Positions 9,548 to 18,242 of a DNA stretch of 64,000 bases are shown here, in pieces. The notes beneath the pieces were generated by a model, which saw only the letters and a list, made by a program, of their open reading frames with translations, was not told the DNA's origin and did no database searches. Source of the stretch: Photorhabdus laumondii subsp. laumondii. GTDB taxonomy: Bacteria > Pseudomonadota > Gammaproteobacteria > Enterobacterales > Enterobacteriaceae. Location: contig NZ_CP024901.1 of NCBI RefSeq assembly GCF_003343245.1, forward strand, positions 4,340,001 through 4,404,000. The letters run 5' to 3'. Position 1 is the stretch's first letter. Each line of letters opens with the position of its first letter. Both the position numbers and the translations under genes were made by a program.

Positions 9548-10053
9548 TTATTTACATCTCCAAGTGAAAAAAGAAAGATTCCATCTATAAAGAAACGACA
9601 CAACCACTTTATTACCAATTACAGTACTAACTGCTTTACCTAACATTGAGGTTGTAGGATCTTCCCCTTTAACTTTACTTCCTAAATAAGTGCCTCCTGT
9701 ATTAACAAGGGTGCTAAATAGTGTTCCTTTACCTTGAGTTAATGCGCCTGTTCCTACCGCTATCAGTGTATCTATTGCACTATAGTGCCTCCCACAACAG
9801 AAGCACCTGCACCCCAAGCGACTAACAATCCTCTTGCCGGATCTTGCCCTTCCAGGTGATCACTTTTGGCATGTTTTGACAACGCCGCTGAAATCTCTTG
9901 AGGGGATTTACCTTCATTTAGCATAGCGGTAGCCAGACTGGATGCTGACCGACCGTAATCCGCCAGCCCTTTTGGCAAGCTCAGTGCATTATTGTCAGCA
10001 ACAACCCATTCCATTGCGACGTTGACCGCCAAACACCGATTTTCCCTGCGCAC
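9548..10053 (-). pseudogene. Decayed orphan CdiA C-terminal module (ADNN type, frameshifted)
   Basis: Two overlapping leftward frames make up one broken module. The first (10053 to 9772) reads LAVNVAMEWVVADNN, then ALSLPKGLADYGRS, ending near GASVVGGTIVQ. The second (from 9817) resumes with SAIDTLIAVGTGALTQGKG and GNKVV. The phrase ALSLPKGLADYGRS...ISAALSKHA...GQDPARGLLVAWG is a pretoxin type that follows VENN/DNN motifs in other haemagglutinin-like toxins. At least one frameshift near 9772-9817, and probably another near 9595, destroy it. The leading LAVNVAMEWVV is shared by all three orphan modules in this island. It is the most distal cassette and the most degraded. I cannot name the toxin. 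Confidence 0.7.
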
Positions 10054-10892
10054 TCAGTCAGTTACCACCCATTTTTTCCGATGTGCGTTCACCGCCGGAC
10101 CCAAAACCCCCTGACGCGCTTTTCGCTTCCGAAGGCCGGTTTTTCCCGCCGCGCTCTGGTCAGTGTAGCGCCTTTTTCGGCAACGGGCGAACGTCGCCCA
10201 ACTCGCTTGGGCGGCGGACGCCCGTTCTGCGGGCGCGGGCGGCAGAGAGCCCGCAAGCGGCGCCCCTGCGACGCTCTGAGGCACTGTGGCTTCGGTTTGC
10301 GTATGACCTTGCATGACCACGCGGTTTTGTTTTGTTCAGGGAAGCCCCCGGGGGCTGCACGGGGCGGCGATGGCGAGCACGGGAATGAGCAAGGAGCCTG
10401 CGACTGCGAACCGGGCGCAGCCAGTGCAGCGGGGTTGGGGCGGGGGGAAGTCAATGAGCGGAGGCCGCAGGCCGACCTGCCTTCAGGGTTGTTGGCCGGA
10501 CGTTGGCACGGCAGCTAAAGAAGAACACGGGTTTTTGCCGAGGACTGGCTCAGCCGCTGACAGCAGAAGGCGTCAGCCTTGTGCGCCACACCTGCCAATG
10601 CTGACCCGCGGGGGCGCAAGACATAATGCCAATTATACGCATTAAGCCGCTCACGGATGCTCAGGCGGTTGCCCGGGCTCACCGGCGCAGTGCGTATAAT
10701 TCCCCCGCATTATGTTCAATAGGCGTTGGGCGGCCTGGACCGGCTTAACGGGGACGCTCGTGGTTGAGCCGCCTGACGACTATTTACCCCCGCGTGCGCC
10801 GAGGCTGACGGGCAGTCCGGCCACGGTCTGCCCCCACACCGAACCCGCCCAACGTAACGGGGACGGGCGGACGCTCAGCGGCTATCGGAGGT
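10054..10892. other. GC-rich non-coding segment of integrase unit A
   Basis: About 840 bp that is much richer in G+C than the flanking core genome. Overlapping ORFs run through it on both strands, none with a recognisable product. A leftward 88-codon frame (10054-10320, beginning MVMQGHTQTEATVPQ) is conserved in all three units, but so is the DNA, so this does not prove coding. The stretch holds a G-run (GGGGTTGGGGCGGGGGG at 10431-10447) and the Xer-like palindrome at 10616-10720. It separates the orphan toxin from the 3' end of the integrase gene. Confidence 0.5.
10616..10720. other. Composite palindrome with Xer/dif-like half-sites, unit A
   Basis: Two sites in inverted orientation are separated by about 45 bp. 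The left one, read on the minus strand, is AATGCGTATAA / TTGGCA / TTATGTCTTGC (10616-10643): two 11 bp arms around a 6 bp centre, the layout of dif. The right one is AGTGCGTATAA / 10 bp / TTATGTTCAAT (10689-10720). For comparison, the E. coli dif arms are GGTGCGCATAA (XerC) and TTATGTTAAAT (XerD). As a single strand the whole could fold into a long hairpin. It lies next to the integrase 3' end, so it is a candidate recombination site for that enzyme or for XerCD. Confidence 0.5.
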
Positions 10893-12005
10893 TCAGGTCA
10901 GCTCTGGGCTGTCCGGCGGCGTGTCGGCATCGGCGTTATCGTCGGCGTACAGGTCGGCCAGTAAACCCACTTCATCGGCGTCGCGGACTTTTTCGTCGGC
11001 CATTTGCTCCGCCGGATGCGTACTGGCGTGCACCGCCTGCAAGGCCCGGATAGAGACCTGCGTATACACCTGGGTGGATTCCACGCTGGCATGGCCTAAC
11101 ATGGCCTGTATCCAGCGCAGGTCCGCGCCGTTCTCCAGCATCTGCGTTGCCATCGCATGCCGGAACAGGTGGCAGGCACCTTTTTTCTCGATACCCACCG
11201 CGTTGATATAAGCTGTCACCAGATTGCTGATACCGTTAGCCTGTAAGCCGTCCAGCCCATCCATTGCGACGAATAATGCCTTGACGTCTGGATTGACGAT
11301 AAGTTGTGGCCGCACCTGTTGCTGATAGCGCTGTAGCCAGCTTAAGGCCCGTTCACCGAGGGGCAACACCCGGTCTTTATTCCCCTTGCCCTGCCGGATG
11401 GTCACCGTTTTGCGTTTTCCGTCAACGCTGTACACATCCAGCCGGGTTAATTCGCCCCGACGCATCCCGGTTGACCAGAGCAACTCCATCAACGCCCGGT
11501 CACGTATCCCCTGCAACGTCGTCAGGTCAGGCTGCGCCAGTATCTGTTCGGTTTCATCGATGGTCAGGATATAGCGCGGCAGGTGCTTTTCCAGTCTGGG
11601 GAGTTCAATGTCCGCCGCCGGGTTCGCCAGTATCAGATTCTGTTTGGTCAGCCATTTGAACCAGACTTTCAATGGCTCCAGTTGGGTACGTTGCGTCCGG
11701 GTGCTTAACGGTTCACCGTTGGTCTTGCGGTACTGATACAGATAACGCTGGTAACGCTCCAGTATCGGCCGGGTGATATCCGCTGCGTAGTATAAGCCGC
11801 GCTCGGTTGCCCACAGGATAAAGTGGTAAGTATGGTGCGTCTGTACTTTCAGCGTACTTTCTGACCAGTTCCGTTCCTGTCGCCACACTACAAAGCGCAG
11901 CAACAACGCATACAGGCTCTTCGGGTCATGCGCCGGCCCCACAGGCTGACGGTAGACGTCATTAACGGTCAGAAGGCTCCCCTTGCGGGGTTTACGGTTT
12001 GCCAT
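10893..12005 (-). CDS. Tyrosine recombinase/integrase, unit A
   Basis: A 370-residue phage-type integrase. The N-terminal SAM-like (core-binding) domain covers about residues 25-125 and the catalytic domain about 145-325. Catalytic residues visible: R182 (TGMRRGEL), K207 (GKGNKD), H279 and R282 (HLFRH), H305 (LGHAS) and Y314 (VYTQVS). It resembles XerC/XerD-like enzymes in this core. The acidic C-terminal tail (DDNADADTPPDS) is unusual. The start ATG has GGAGGT 5 bases upstream and overlaps the end of the primase-like gene by 14 bp, so translation is probably coupled. This copy ends six residues earlier than copies B and C. Confidence 0.93.
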   Translation of the reverse strand: MANRKPRKGSLLTVNDVYRQPVGPAHDPKSLYALLLRFVVWRQERNWSESTLKVQTHHTYHFILWATERGLYYAADITRPILERYQRYLYQYRKTNGEPLSTRTQRTQLEPLKVWFKWLTKQNLILANPAADIELPRLEKHLPRYILTIDETEQILAQPDLTTLQGIRDRALMELLWSTGMRRGELTRLDVYSVDGKRKTVTIRQGKGNKDRVLPLGERALSWLQRYQQQVRPQLIVNPDVKALFVAMDGLDGLQANGISNLVTAYINAVGIEKKGACHLFRHAMATQMLENGADLRWIQAMLGHASVESTQVYTQVSIRALQAVHASTHPAEQMADEKVRDADEVGLLADLYADDNADADTPPDSPELT

Positions 12006-15000
12006 GATTGACCTCCGGTTGAGATTGAGGGGCGGGCGCAGACAAGGGGCGCGTTTTCTTTTTTCCTTTTATCACGGTGTCTTCCGTTACCCCGACTTGC
12101 GGTACGCTGAACCCGTGCTCTGCCTGCCCGGATGGGGATTTTTTCACCCCAGACTTAGCCCGGACCTGGCCCAGACTTGAGGCAGACGGGTGTTCATTTA
12201 AGTCAGACTTGCTCTCATGACCTGTCGGGACGGCTGCCGGCGTTTTATCCCTGTCGGGTACGGGCAATGCGCCTCTGTGATTATTTTCCTTAATAACTGC
12301 GTTTTCATCTGCCCGGACTTGTGCCCCTGCCGGCCCTTGTTCTGTCCGGGCTGACGCGGGTTTTTCTTCCCCAGACTCAGGCCAGACTTGCCCCGGACTT
12401 GGGGAAGACTTACGACCTTCCGGGTCAGACTTGCGTTCACTGCCGGCGGTTTCTGAGTCCGCTTCTCCGACATCCAGCAGGCCGCACAGGTGGGCTGCGC
12501 CGTTGTCTTCTCCGTCCCACAGCAGTTCATAATGCAGCAGGTGCCCCCGGCTGCCGCCATGCAACAGCAGGTATTCCATTTCCGTCAGCCGTTGACAGTG
12601 GTTTTTGAGCTGGCTGTCGCTCCAGTGGGTAAAGGCGCGGATATCCCGCCGGGTAAAGCGCACTTCATTTGGCTGGCAGTGCTGGATTTGCGCCTGTTCG
12701 TTCACCATCTCTTGTATCAGCAGTAACAGTTTGCGTGTTTGCGGCGGCATTTCATCCAGCGTGCGCCCCAGCACCTCATGCGCCAGCCGGTTGGCGAGGG
12801 CAATATCGTCTTGGGTGACTTCGATATATTCGATGACCTGCCCGCGGTGGGTCGTTTTCTTCACTTCACGTTGATACTGGTGCAGCAGGGCAATGGCCTG
12901 TATCAGCGTCAGGTATTTCATGTGGTCGCGCCGCATCCGGGTTTTGTCTGACAGGAACGTCAGTTGGTGGGCGTAAGGATTGACCACTTTCAGCGGCCTT
13001 AACAGGCGCTGGGCGTTCTGGTGTAACTGCGTCAGATAGCCTTTCTCCGAGTCAGCCAGCAACCCGGCCAGCGTCTGGCGGTGTCGCTGCATGGCGTGGA
13101 TAGCCTGCGTCTGCTCGCGCGATTCGTTGACCGTCAGCACCAGACAGCGGTTCAGCAGCTCTTCATCCACATCAATGGCCGTCGTCGTTAACATCAGCAT
13201 CACCGGTCCCTGTACCTTGTATTCCCGCGTCACCAGTTCGCCGCTCTGCTCGTTCTTGCCGGTGCTGGCGATTTTCAGCTCGCCGTCGGACTGCAACAGT
13301 TTCAGGGCATAAGCCGCCTGCCGCACGCCTTCCTCTTCGGCTATCGCCAGTATTTTGTGTTGCAGGCTGGTTTCGCCGAGGTAATACAGGCTCTGTCCGG
13401 TCATTGCCGAGTACTGGATACGCTCCTCTTCCGGCATCAGGTTCAGCACGGCATCCATCAGGCTGCTCTTGCCTGCCGCGCTGCTGCTCTGGATTAACAC
13501 GGCCAGCGGTTTATCGAGTTTGCGCGAGACTGCCGCCAGATACCCGGTCAGCAGATTGGTCGATTCGCCGACCACCCCGCAGGCGGCCATGTCGTTGATA
13601 ATCTGTTCTGTTAAGTTCGGTGATGTCAGCAATGCCAGCGCGGCGGCTTCGTCTTCCGCGCTGACCGTGACCGCCGTTGTCCCTGAGGCTTCGGCGTCGG
13701 CTTGCTGTTGCGCGTCCTGTTGCTGCTCCAGCATCAGCAATACCCGCCCGGCTTCGCGTTTGATGACCGACAGCTCGCATTCCAGCTCTTGCGCCGCCGT
13801 GCTGATGTAGTTCTGACGATGCCGCGCGTGATACATGTCCAGCGTATCCACATGGAACAGGCCGGACGTTTCATCACGGACCTGCACATTGACTTTCATC
13901 ACATCGGGCACCGGCGATTTTTTCATCCCTCGTATCCGCCAGACCCGGGGGCCGCTTTTCATCAACAACTCACCGGACGCCGTACGCTCACAGGGCACGG
14001 GGGCAACGGTCAGCGCCGGCGGGGCGGCTAAAGCAGCCGGTTTAGCCACATCAGCATTGTGAGGCTTTTCCGTCACACCCGGCGAGACGGGCCGCTCATG
14101 GCTGAACACCGCGCCCGGTGCCGTTCCCTGTCCCAGCCAGACCGCCTGTTGCAACGCCAGCCCCAGTGCATGTTCGGCGTTGCCGCTTTTGACGGCATAG
14201 TCATTGGCATCCATGCCCGGCGGGAACTGCACCCGCCATGCCTCGATACCGGCTTCCAGTAAGTCAGCCGCCACATTAGCCGCGCCACGGTCTCCGGCCT
14301 CGTCCCGGTCAAAGGCAATCAGCACCCGTTTCACGCCGTGATACTGCAAGGCTTCGAGGTGCTCACGGTTAAACCCGTTCACCCCGAACGCGGCAATCAC
14401 GTTACGGAACCCGGCACACCAGAAGGTCATGGCATCGATCAGCGCTTCGCACAGGATAATTTCCGCAGCGGCTTTCATCGCTGCCTCATTCCAGACCCCG
14501 GCCAGGGGTGAGGACAGGTACAGATGCTTTGGGCTGTCTTTCAGCACTTTGTAATCCGGCTGGGTTCGGCGGCCATACAGTTGCAGCACCCGCCCGCGGC
14601 TGGCCACACTGGCCGATTCGGCCCAGCCGATTATCGGCACCACGACACAGCCCCGGAAGTGGTCCTGCCGGGTGGTGGTACGCAACACGCCCAGCCCCGA
14701 CAGCTTGCCGCGCAACTGCTGGCCTTCCTGACTGTCTTTGGACGGCAACAATCCCGCGGAACCGCTGATACCGTGATGACCCGCATAACCGAGCCGGAAG
14801 TGGCTGACCAGTTCAGGATGATTCAGCCCGCGTCGTGCCAGCCAGGCTTTGGCTTCCGGTGACGCCAGTAAGTGCTGATGATAAAAATCAATCACCTGAT
14901 GCAACAGCGCCTGCCCGTCATCGTCCAGGTCGGCCAGTTTCGGGCGCGGCAGGGGTGCCGCCTGTGACTCCGGCGGGGCGGCTAAAGAAGAAGCGGCCAC

Positions 15001-15306
15001 AACTGCATTGTCCATATCCGGCAACCCGGCCAGCTCCCGCAGCCGGCGGATAGCGATTTTCAGCGTCACCCCTTCCGTTTGTATCACCCAGTCCAGCACC
15101 GACCCCGCTGCGCCACAGCCAAAGCAGTGATACAGGTTCTTAGCAGGCGATATCACCATTGAGGGCGTTTTCTCGTTATGGAACGGACAGCGCAGCACAT
15201 AATCCTCACCGCGTTTTTTCATCGGACGGCCTTGCTTACGCGCCAGCCCCAGTAACGAGACGGTTTGCTTTAAGCGGGCTAAATCGGTATCGGGAACGCG
15301 GGTCAT
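11992..15306 (-). CDS. Primase/helicase-like protein (CHC2-Toprim-ATPase), unit A
   Basis: A 1104-residue multidomain replication-type protein. A CHC2 zinc finger comes first (C40, H43, C61, C64: CPFH and CFGC), then a Toprim domain with CEALIDA (E287) and FDRDEAGD (D333, D335). A P-loop ATPase follows with Walker A QSSSAAGKSS (606-615) and an acidic strand LAIAEEEG (about 653-660). The last 160 residues are low-complexity S/P/E/K-rich imperfect repeats. The arrangement resembles primase-helicases of satellite phages and integrative elements, so a role in replicating the excised unit is inferred. The ATG at 15306 (MTRVPDTD) is chosen over an upstream in-frame start because AGGAG lies 8 bases before it. 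Confidence 0.88.
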   Translation of the reverse strand: MTRVPDTDLARLKQTVSLLGLARKQGRPMKKRGEDYVLRCPFHNEKTPSMVISPAKNLYHCFGCGAAGSVLDWVIQTEGVTLKIAIRRLRELAGLPDMDNAVVAASSLAAPPESQAAPLPRPKLADLDDDGQALLHQVIDFYHQHLLASPEAKAWLARRGLNHPELVSHFRLGYAGHHGISGSAGLLPSKDSQEGQQLRGKLSGLGVLRTTTRQDHFRGCVVVPIIGWAESASVASRGRVLQLYGRRTQPDYKVLKDSPKHLYLSSPLAGVWNEAAMKAAAEIILCEALIDAMTFWCAGFRNVIAAFGVNGFNREHLEALQYHGVKRVLIAFDRDEAGDRGAANVAADLLEAGIEAWRVQFPPGMDANDYAVKSGNAEHALGLALQQAVWLGQGTAPGAVFSHERPVSPGVTEKPHNADVAKPAALAAPPALTVAPVPCERTASGELLMKSGPRVWRIRGMKKSPVPDVMKVNVQVRDETSGLFHVDTLDMYHARHRQNYISTAAQELECELSVIKREAGRVLLMLEQQQDAQQQADAEASGTTAVTVSAEDEAAALALLTSPNLTEQIINDMAACGVVGESTNLLTGYLAAVSRKLDKPLAVLIQSSSAAGKSSLMDAVLNLMPEEERIQYSAMTGQSLYYLGETSLQHKILAIAEEEGVRQAAYALKLLQSDGELKIASTGKNEQSGELVTREYKVQGPVMLMLTTTAIDVDEELLNRCLVLTVNESREQTQAIHAMQRHRQTLAGLLADSEKGYLTQLHQNAQRLLRPLKVVNPYAHQLTFLSDKTRMRRDHMKYLTLIQAIALLHQYQREVKKTTHRGQVIEYIEVTQDDIALANRLAHEVLGRTLDEMPPQTRKLLLLIQEMVNEQAQIQHCQPNEVRFTRRDIRAFTHWSDSQLKNHCQRLTEMEYLLLHGGSRGHLLHYELLWDGEDNGAAHLCGLLDVGEADSETAGSERKSDPEGRKSSPSPGQVWPESGEEKPASARTEQGPAGAQVRADENAVIKENNHRGALPVPDRDKTPAAVPTGHESKSDLNEHPSASSLGQVRAKSGVKKSPSGQAEHGFSVPQVGVTEDTVIKGKKKTRPLSAPAPQSQPEVNHGKP

Positions 15307-15338
15307 TGCCTCTACTCCTGTAAAATGCGTCAAGATTC

Positions 15339-15351
15339 ATATTGATAATAT
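15339..15351. promoter_or_regulatory. Palindrome in the divergent primase/XRE promoter region, unit A
   Basis: ATATT-GAT-AATAT, a perfect inverted repeat in the 99 bp between the divergent primase-like and XRE genes. It is a likely operator for the XRE protein, by analogy with the palindrome at the same place in units B and C. Confidence 0.4.
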
Positions 15352-15405
15352 ATATAGTCCCTGATATGATACTTTTAGTCAAGCGATAAAAACGGGAGGG
15401 GTATA

Positions 15406-15777
15406 GTGACGTCAGTTACAGCAACTTTGGAATTTCCTATGAGCTTTTCTGATAAATTGGCGGCTTCCCGTAAAGAGCTTGGTTTCACGCAACAACAGAT
15501 GGCTGACAAGATTGGTATGCACGTTTCACAATACAAGCGCTATGAAGCCGGGACATCCCAGCCGACGATTGATGTGTTTCGGCGGATTGCATTAGCGTTG
15601 AATGTCAGTGCCGATATGCTTCTTTTTGATCCCAATGAGCGCGGACCCGATGACCGGCTAAAACTCCAGTTCGAAGCAGTCTCACAGTTGGATGAGAAAG
15701 AGCGGGAAGCGATTGAGACAGTGATTAGCAGTATGTTGCATATGCATGATGCTAAACGTTGGACGGTAAAACGTTAG
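15406..15777 (+). CDS. XRE-family HTH regulator, unit A
   Basis: A 123-residue protein with a classic phage-repressor HTH: ELGFTQQQMADKIGMHVSQYKRYEAGTSQPT. A short C-terminal tail (ERGPDDRLKLQFEAVSQLDEKE) is shared with the B and C copies. The GTG at 15406 is preceded by GGGAGGGG, so I prefer it to the internal ATG 11 codons on. It is divergent from the primase-integrase operon and directly upstream of a SymE-like gene, so it probably controls both. It is clearly diverged from the B/C version, which suggests that unit A has a separate history. Confidence 0.9.
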   Translation: MTSVTATLEFPMSFSDKLAASRKELGFTQQQMADKIGMHVSQYKRYEAGTSQPTIDVFRRIALALNVSADMLLFDPNERGPDDRLKLQFEAVSQLDEKEREAIETVISSMLHMHDAKRWTVKR

Positions 15778-15869
15778 CCGCTCAAGAAGAGACAATACTT
15801 ACGCGGTGTTGAGATGCTGAGAACATCCCAGCACCGCTAACCACAACCCACTATCAGAGGTAGTTAGCT

Positions 15870-16112
15870 ATGGCTGAACGCGATTGTAATGTAAATTCAG
15901 GCAGTTCGAAAGCGCAACGCCGCTATAAGGTCGGCTATATCAGCCGATGTCACGCCGACCGCCACACTGGCATGACCCGCTATTACAGCCAGCATCCCAG
16001 CTTGCATCTTAAAGGTAATTGGCTGGAAGAAGCGGGCTTTGTGACCGGGCAGCCAGTGCAGGTCAGTGTTGAGCACGGACAGTTGATTATCCGGCTCGTT
16101 GAGAACAGTTGA
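15870..16112 (+). CDS. SymE-like toxin, unit A
   Basis: Eighty residues with the SymE core (RYKVGYISR... SLHLKGNWLEEAGF.TGQPVQVSVEHGQLII). SymE of E. coli is an SOS-induced protein with an AbrB-like fold that condenses the nucleoid and is controlled by the antisense RNA SymR. Here the leader carries ACTA-TCAGAGG-TAGT, a mini-hairpin with the Shine-Dalgarno sequence in its loop. It forms a two-gene set with the XRE regulator, 92 bp apart. No SymR-like RNA can be identified from sequence alone. A small CCCGG/CCGGG hairpin (16132-16148) separates it from the convergent immunity gene. Confidence 0.85.
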   Translation: MAERDCNVNSGSSKAQRRYKVGYISRCHADRHTGMTRYYSQHPSLHLKGNWLEEAGFVTGQPVQVSVEHGQLIIRLVENS

Positions 16113-16156
16113 CGGTTAAAAGCAGGAAGCTCCCGGCCACTGACCGGGACGCCTAA

Positions 16157-16474
16157 TTAACAAAAATCCTGTTCTATATTACCTTCTGCCTTTAGGATTG
16201 CCAAAAAGCGTTGATAAGCAGTTTCATCTAACTCAAGTAGATCATCCAGCAACTGTTCTTCTATTAATGCCCAATGATGAACACTTTTAGCATCATCATT
16301 TGAGAAAAAAACAGTTTTAAAATCTATCGTTGTATCGATAACTGAGACTTCATGAGACTTATATGCCTGTAAACCTCCATAATTTGGTGGTAACCCATAA
16401 AAATATGTTTCATCACCAAACCAATATATGGCAAAAACATCAACAATAGAGCCATCTGATTCTTGTATTTTCAT
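16157..16474 (-). CDS. Putative immunity protein of orphan CT module A
   Basis: A 105-residue acidic protein (MKIQESDGSIVDVFAIYWFGD...). I do not recognise the family. It overlaps the end of the orphan toxin by ATGA (16471-16474), the tight coupling typical of toxin-immunity pairs. Its place at the 3' end of a CdiA-CT module makes an immunity role likely. It shares no evident similarity with the immunity protein of module B. Confidence 0.7.
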   Translation of the reverse strand: MKIQESDGSIVDVFAIYWFGDETYFYGLPPNYGGLQAYKSHEVSVIDTTIDFKTVFFSNDDAKSVHHWALIEEQLLDDLLELDETAYQRFLAILKAEGNIEQDFC

Positions 16475-17400
16475 TTAACATTATCCTTTATTGAATCTAT
16501 TACCTTTTTAGGATCCTGTTGGATTCTCTGAGGAGTAGTAATTTTCATGTCATAGGCTTTACCAGTATTTGAGTTGTACTGGTAATGGATAGTTATTGTT
16601 TGTCCATTAGGGAGCCTATGTTTTGCTTCCATTTTCTGAAAACCAGCCGCTGTAGGAAAACGGGGATCTTTATTCATACCTAACAATTTACTTCCTTGTG
16701 ACGGATTTGATTCAACCTGTTTCCAGAAAGTTTGCTCATTCAGATCCCTTGGCGCAGCAACTTGTTGTCCTGGTTTCGCAGTAGATATCTTTTCAGCATT
16801 TTTGATAAGCTGTTGATGATAAACAGTATTATCCGATTTATCACCCAGATTCGTTGTGCCTTGACTGTTTTTCCCAATCTTTTCCAGCGCCGTTTTCTCT
16901 GTATTAACAGCCGCGCCTGTGCTTCCCTTTGTTGTTGGCGATGACTTCGGCCCTTTAGCCCCCTCCATCACAATTGGCAATGTCATCGCCATCGCAGCGG
17001 CCGTTTCCTTGCTCATGCCCATCGCCTCAAAGCGTTTTGTCCAGCCGAGTTCGCCTACCTTGCCTGTGGCCGCCTGACCTAACGTATTCACCGCCGACAG
17101 GTAATTTCTGAACTCAACCGGCAATGTGCCATCCCGGTCCATATTTTTGAGGGTACGTTCAAACACCGGCCACTGATCAACCAGATAACCATACTTCTGT
17201 GCACACTGGGTCGGGTTGCTGTTGCAGAAATCCATCATTTCCTGCTGATTGCGGATATTAGTGTCTACCATATCCTTGATCACTTGTTTGCAGCTTTCGC
17301 CTTCACAGGTGCGGGCTTGATGCGCAAAACTGTCCAGCTCATTCACGCTCAGATAGTTATTCTCAATAACAACCCATTCCATTGCGAAGTTGACCGCCAA
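16471..17400 (-). CDS. Orphan CdiA C-terminal toxin module A
   Basis: A 309-residue module without the CdiA stalk. It starts LAVNFAMEWVVIENN, then the pretoxin region also present in the main CdiA: YLSVNELDSFAHQ, with a CEGESC and CNSNPTQC cysteine pattern, up to KGPKSSP near residue 155. From there it diverges to a different toxin (DKSDNTVYHQQL ... MEAKHRLPNGQTITIHYQYN), whose activity I cannot name. The frame opens at a TTG (17400), with an ATG six codons later; neither has a good ribosome site. It may therefore be a silent cassette, expressed only after recombination into cdiA. Confidence 0.8.
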   Translation of the reverse strand: MAVNFAMEWVVIENNYLSVNELDSFAHQARTCEGESCKQVIKDMVDTNIRNQQEMMDFCNSNPTQCAQKYGYLVDQWPVFERTLKNMDRDGTLPVEFRNYLSAVNTLGQAATGKVGELGWTKRFEAMGMSKETAAAMAMTLPIVMEGAKGPKSSPTTKGSTGAAVNTEKTALEKIGKNSQGTTNLGDKSDNTVYHQQLIKNAEKISTAKPGQQVAAPRDLNEQTFWKQVESNPSQGSKLLGMNKDPRFPTAAGFQKMEAKHRLPNGQTITIHYQYNSNTGKAYDMKITTPQRIQQDPKKVIDSIKDNVK

Positions 17401-18242
17401 ACACCGATTTTCCCAATGCCCTCAGCCAGTTACCACCCGTTTTTTCCAATGGGCGTTCACCGCCGGACCCAAAACCCCCTGACGCGCTTTTCGCCCCCGA
17501 AGGCCGGTTTTTCCCGCCGCACTCTGGTCAGTGTAGCGCCTTCTTCGGCAACGGGCGAACGTCGCCCAACTCGCTTGGGCGGCGGGTGCCCGTTCTGCGG
17601 GCGCGGGCGGCACAGAGCCCGCAAGCGGCGCCCCTGCGACGCTCTGAGGCACTGTGGCTTCGGTTTGCGTATGACCTTGCATGACCACGCGGTTTTGTTT
17701 TGTTCAGGGAAGCCCCCGGGGGCTGCACGGGGCGGCGATGGCGAGCACGGGAATGAGCAAGGAGCCTGCGACTGCGAACCGGGCGCAGCCAGTGCAGCGG
17801 GGTTGGGGCGGGGGGAAGTCAATGAGCGGAGGCCGCAGGCCGATCTGCCTTCAGGGTTGTTGGCCGGACGTTGGCACGGCAGCTAAAGAAGAACACGGGT
17901 TTTTGCCGAGGACTGGCTCAGCCGCTGATAGCAGAAGGCGTCAGCCTTGTGCGCCACACCTGCCAATGCTGACCCGCGGGGGCGCAAGACATAATGCCAA
18001 TTATACGCATTAAGCCGCTCATCAATGCTCAGGCGGTTGCCCGGGCTCACCGGCGCAGTGCGTATAATTCCCCCGCATTATGTTCAATAGGCGTTGGGCG
18101 GCCTGGACCGGCTTAACGGGGACGCTCGTGGTTGAGCCGCCTGACGACTATTTACCCCCGCGTGCGCCGATGCCGACGGGCAGTCCGGCCACGGTCTGCC
18201 CCCACACCGAACCCGCCCAACTCAACGGGGGCGTGCGGACGC
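17401..18242. other. GC-rich non-coding segment of integrase unit B
   Basis: Nearly the same as the unit A segment at 10054-10892 (offset 7368 bp), with scattered substitutions. No recognisable gene on either strand. It includes the Xer-like palindrome at 17984-18088. Confidence 0.5.
17984..18088. other. Composite palindrome with Xer/dif-like half-sites, unit B
   Basis: Same architecture and same half-sites as in unit A. The left site at 17984-18011 has an exact 6 bp centre TGCCAA. The right site at 18057-18088 has arms AGTGCGTATAA and TTATGTTCAAT around TTCCCCCGCA. The arms are conserved while the intervening DNA carries substitutions (CATCAA here for CACGGA in unit A). Confidence 0.5.

Noticed and set aside
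10313..10645. 110-codon rightward ORF and other long frames in the GC-rich segments
   Set aside because: Frames are open on both strands because of base composition. No family resemblance, no ribosome site, and conservation is at the DNA level only.
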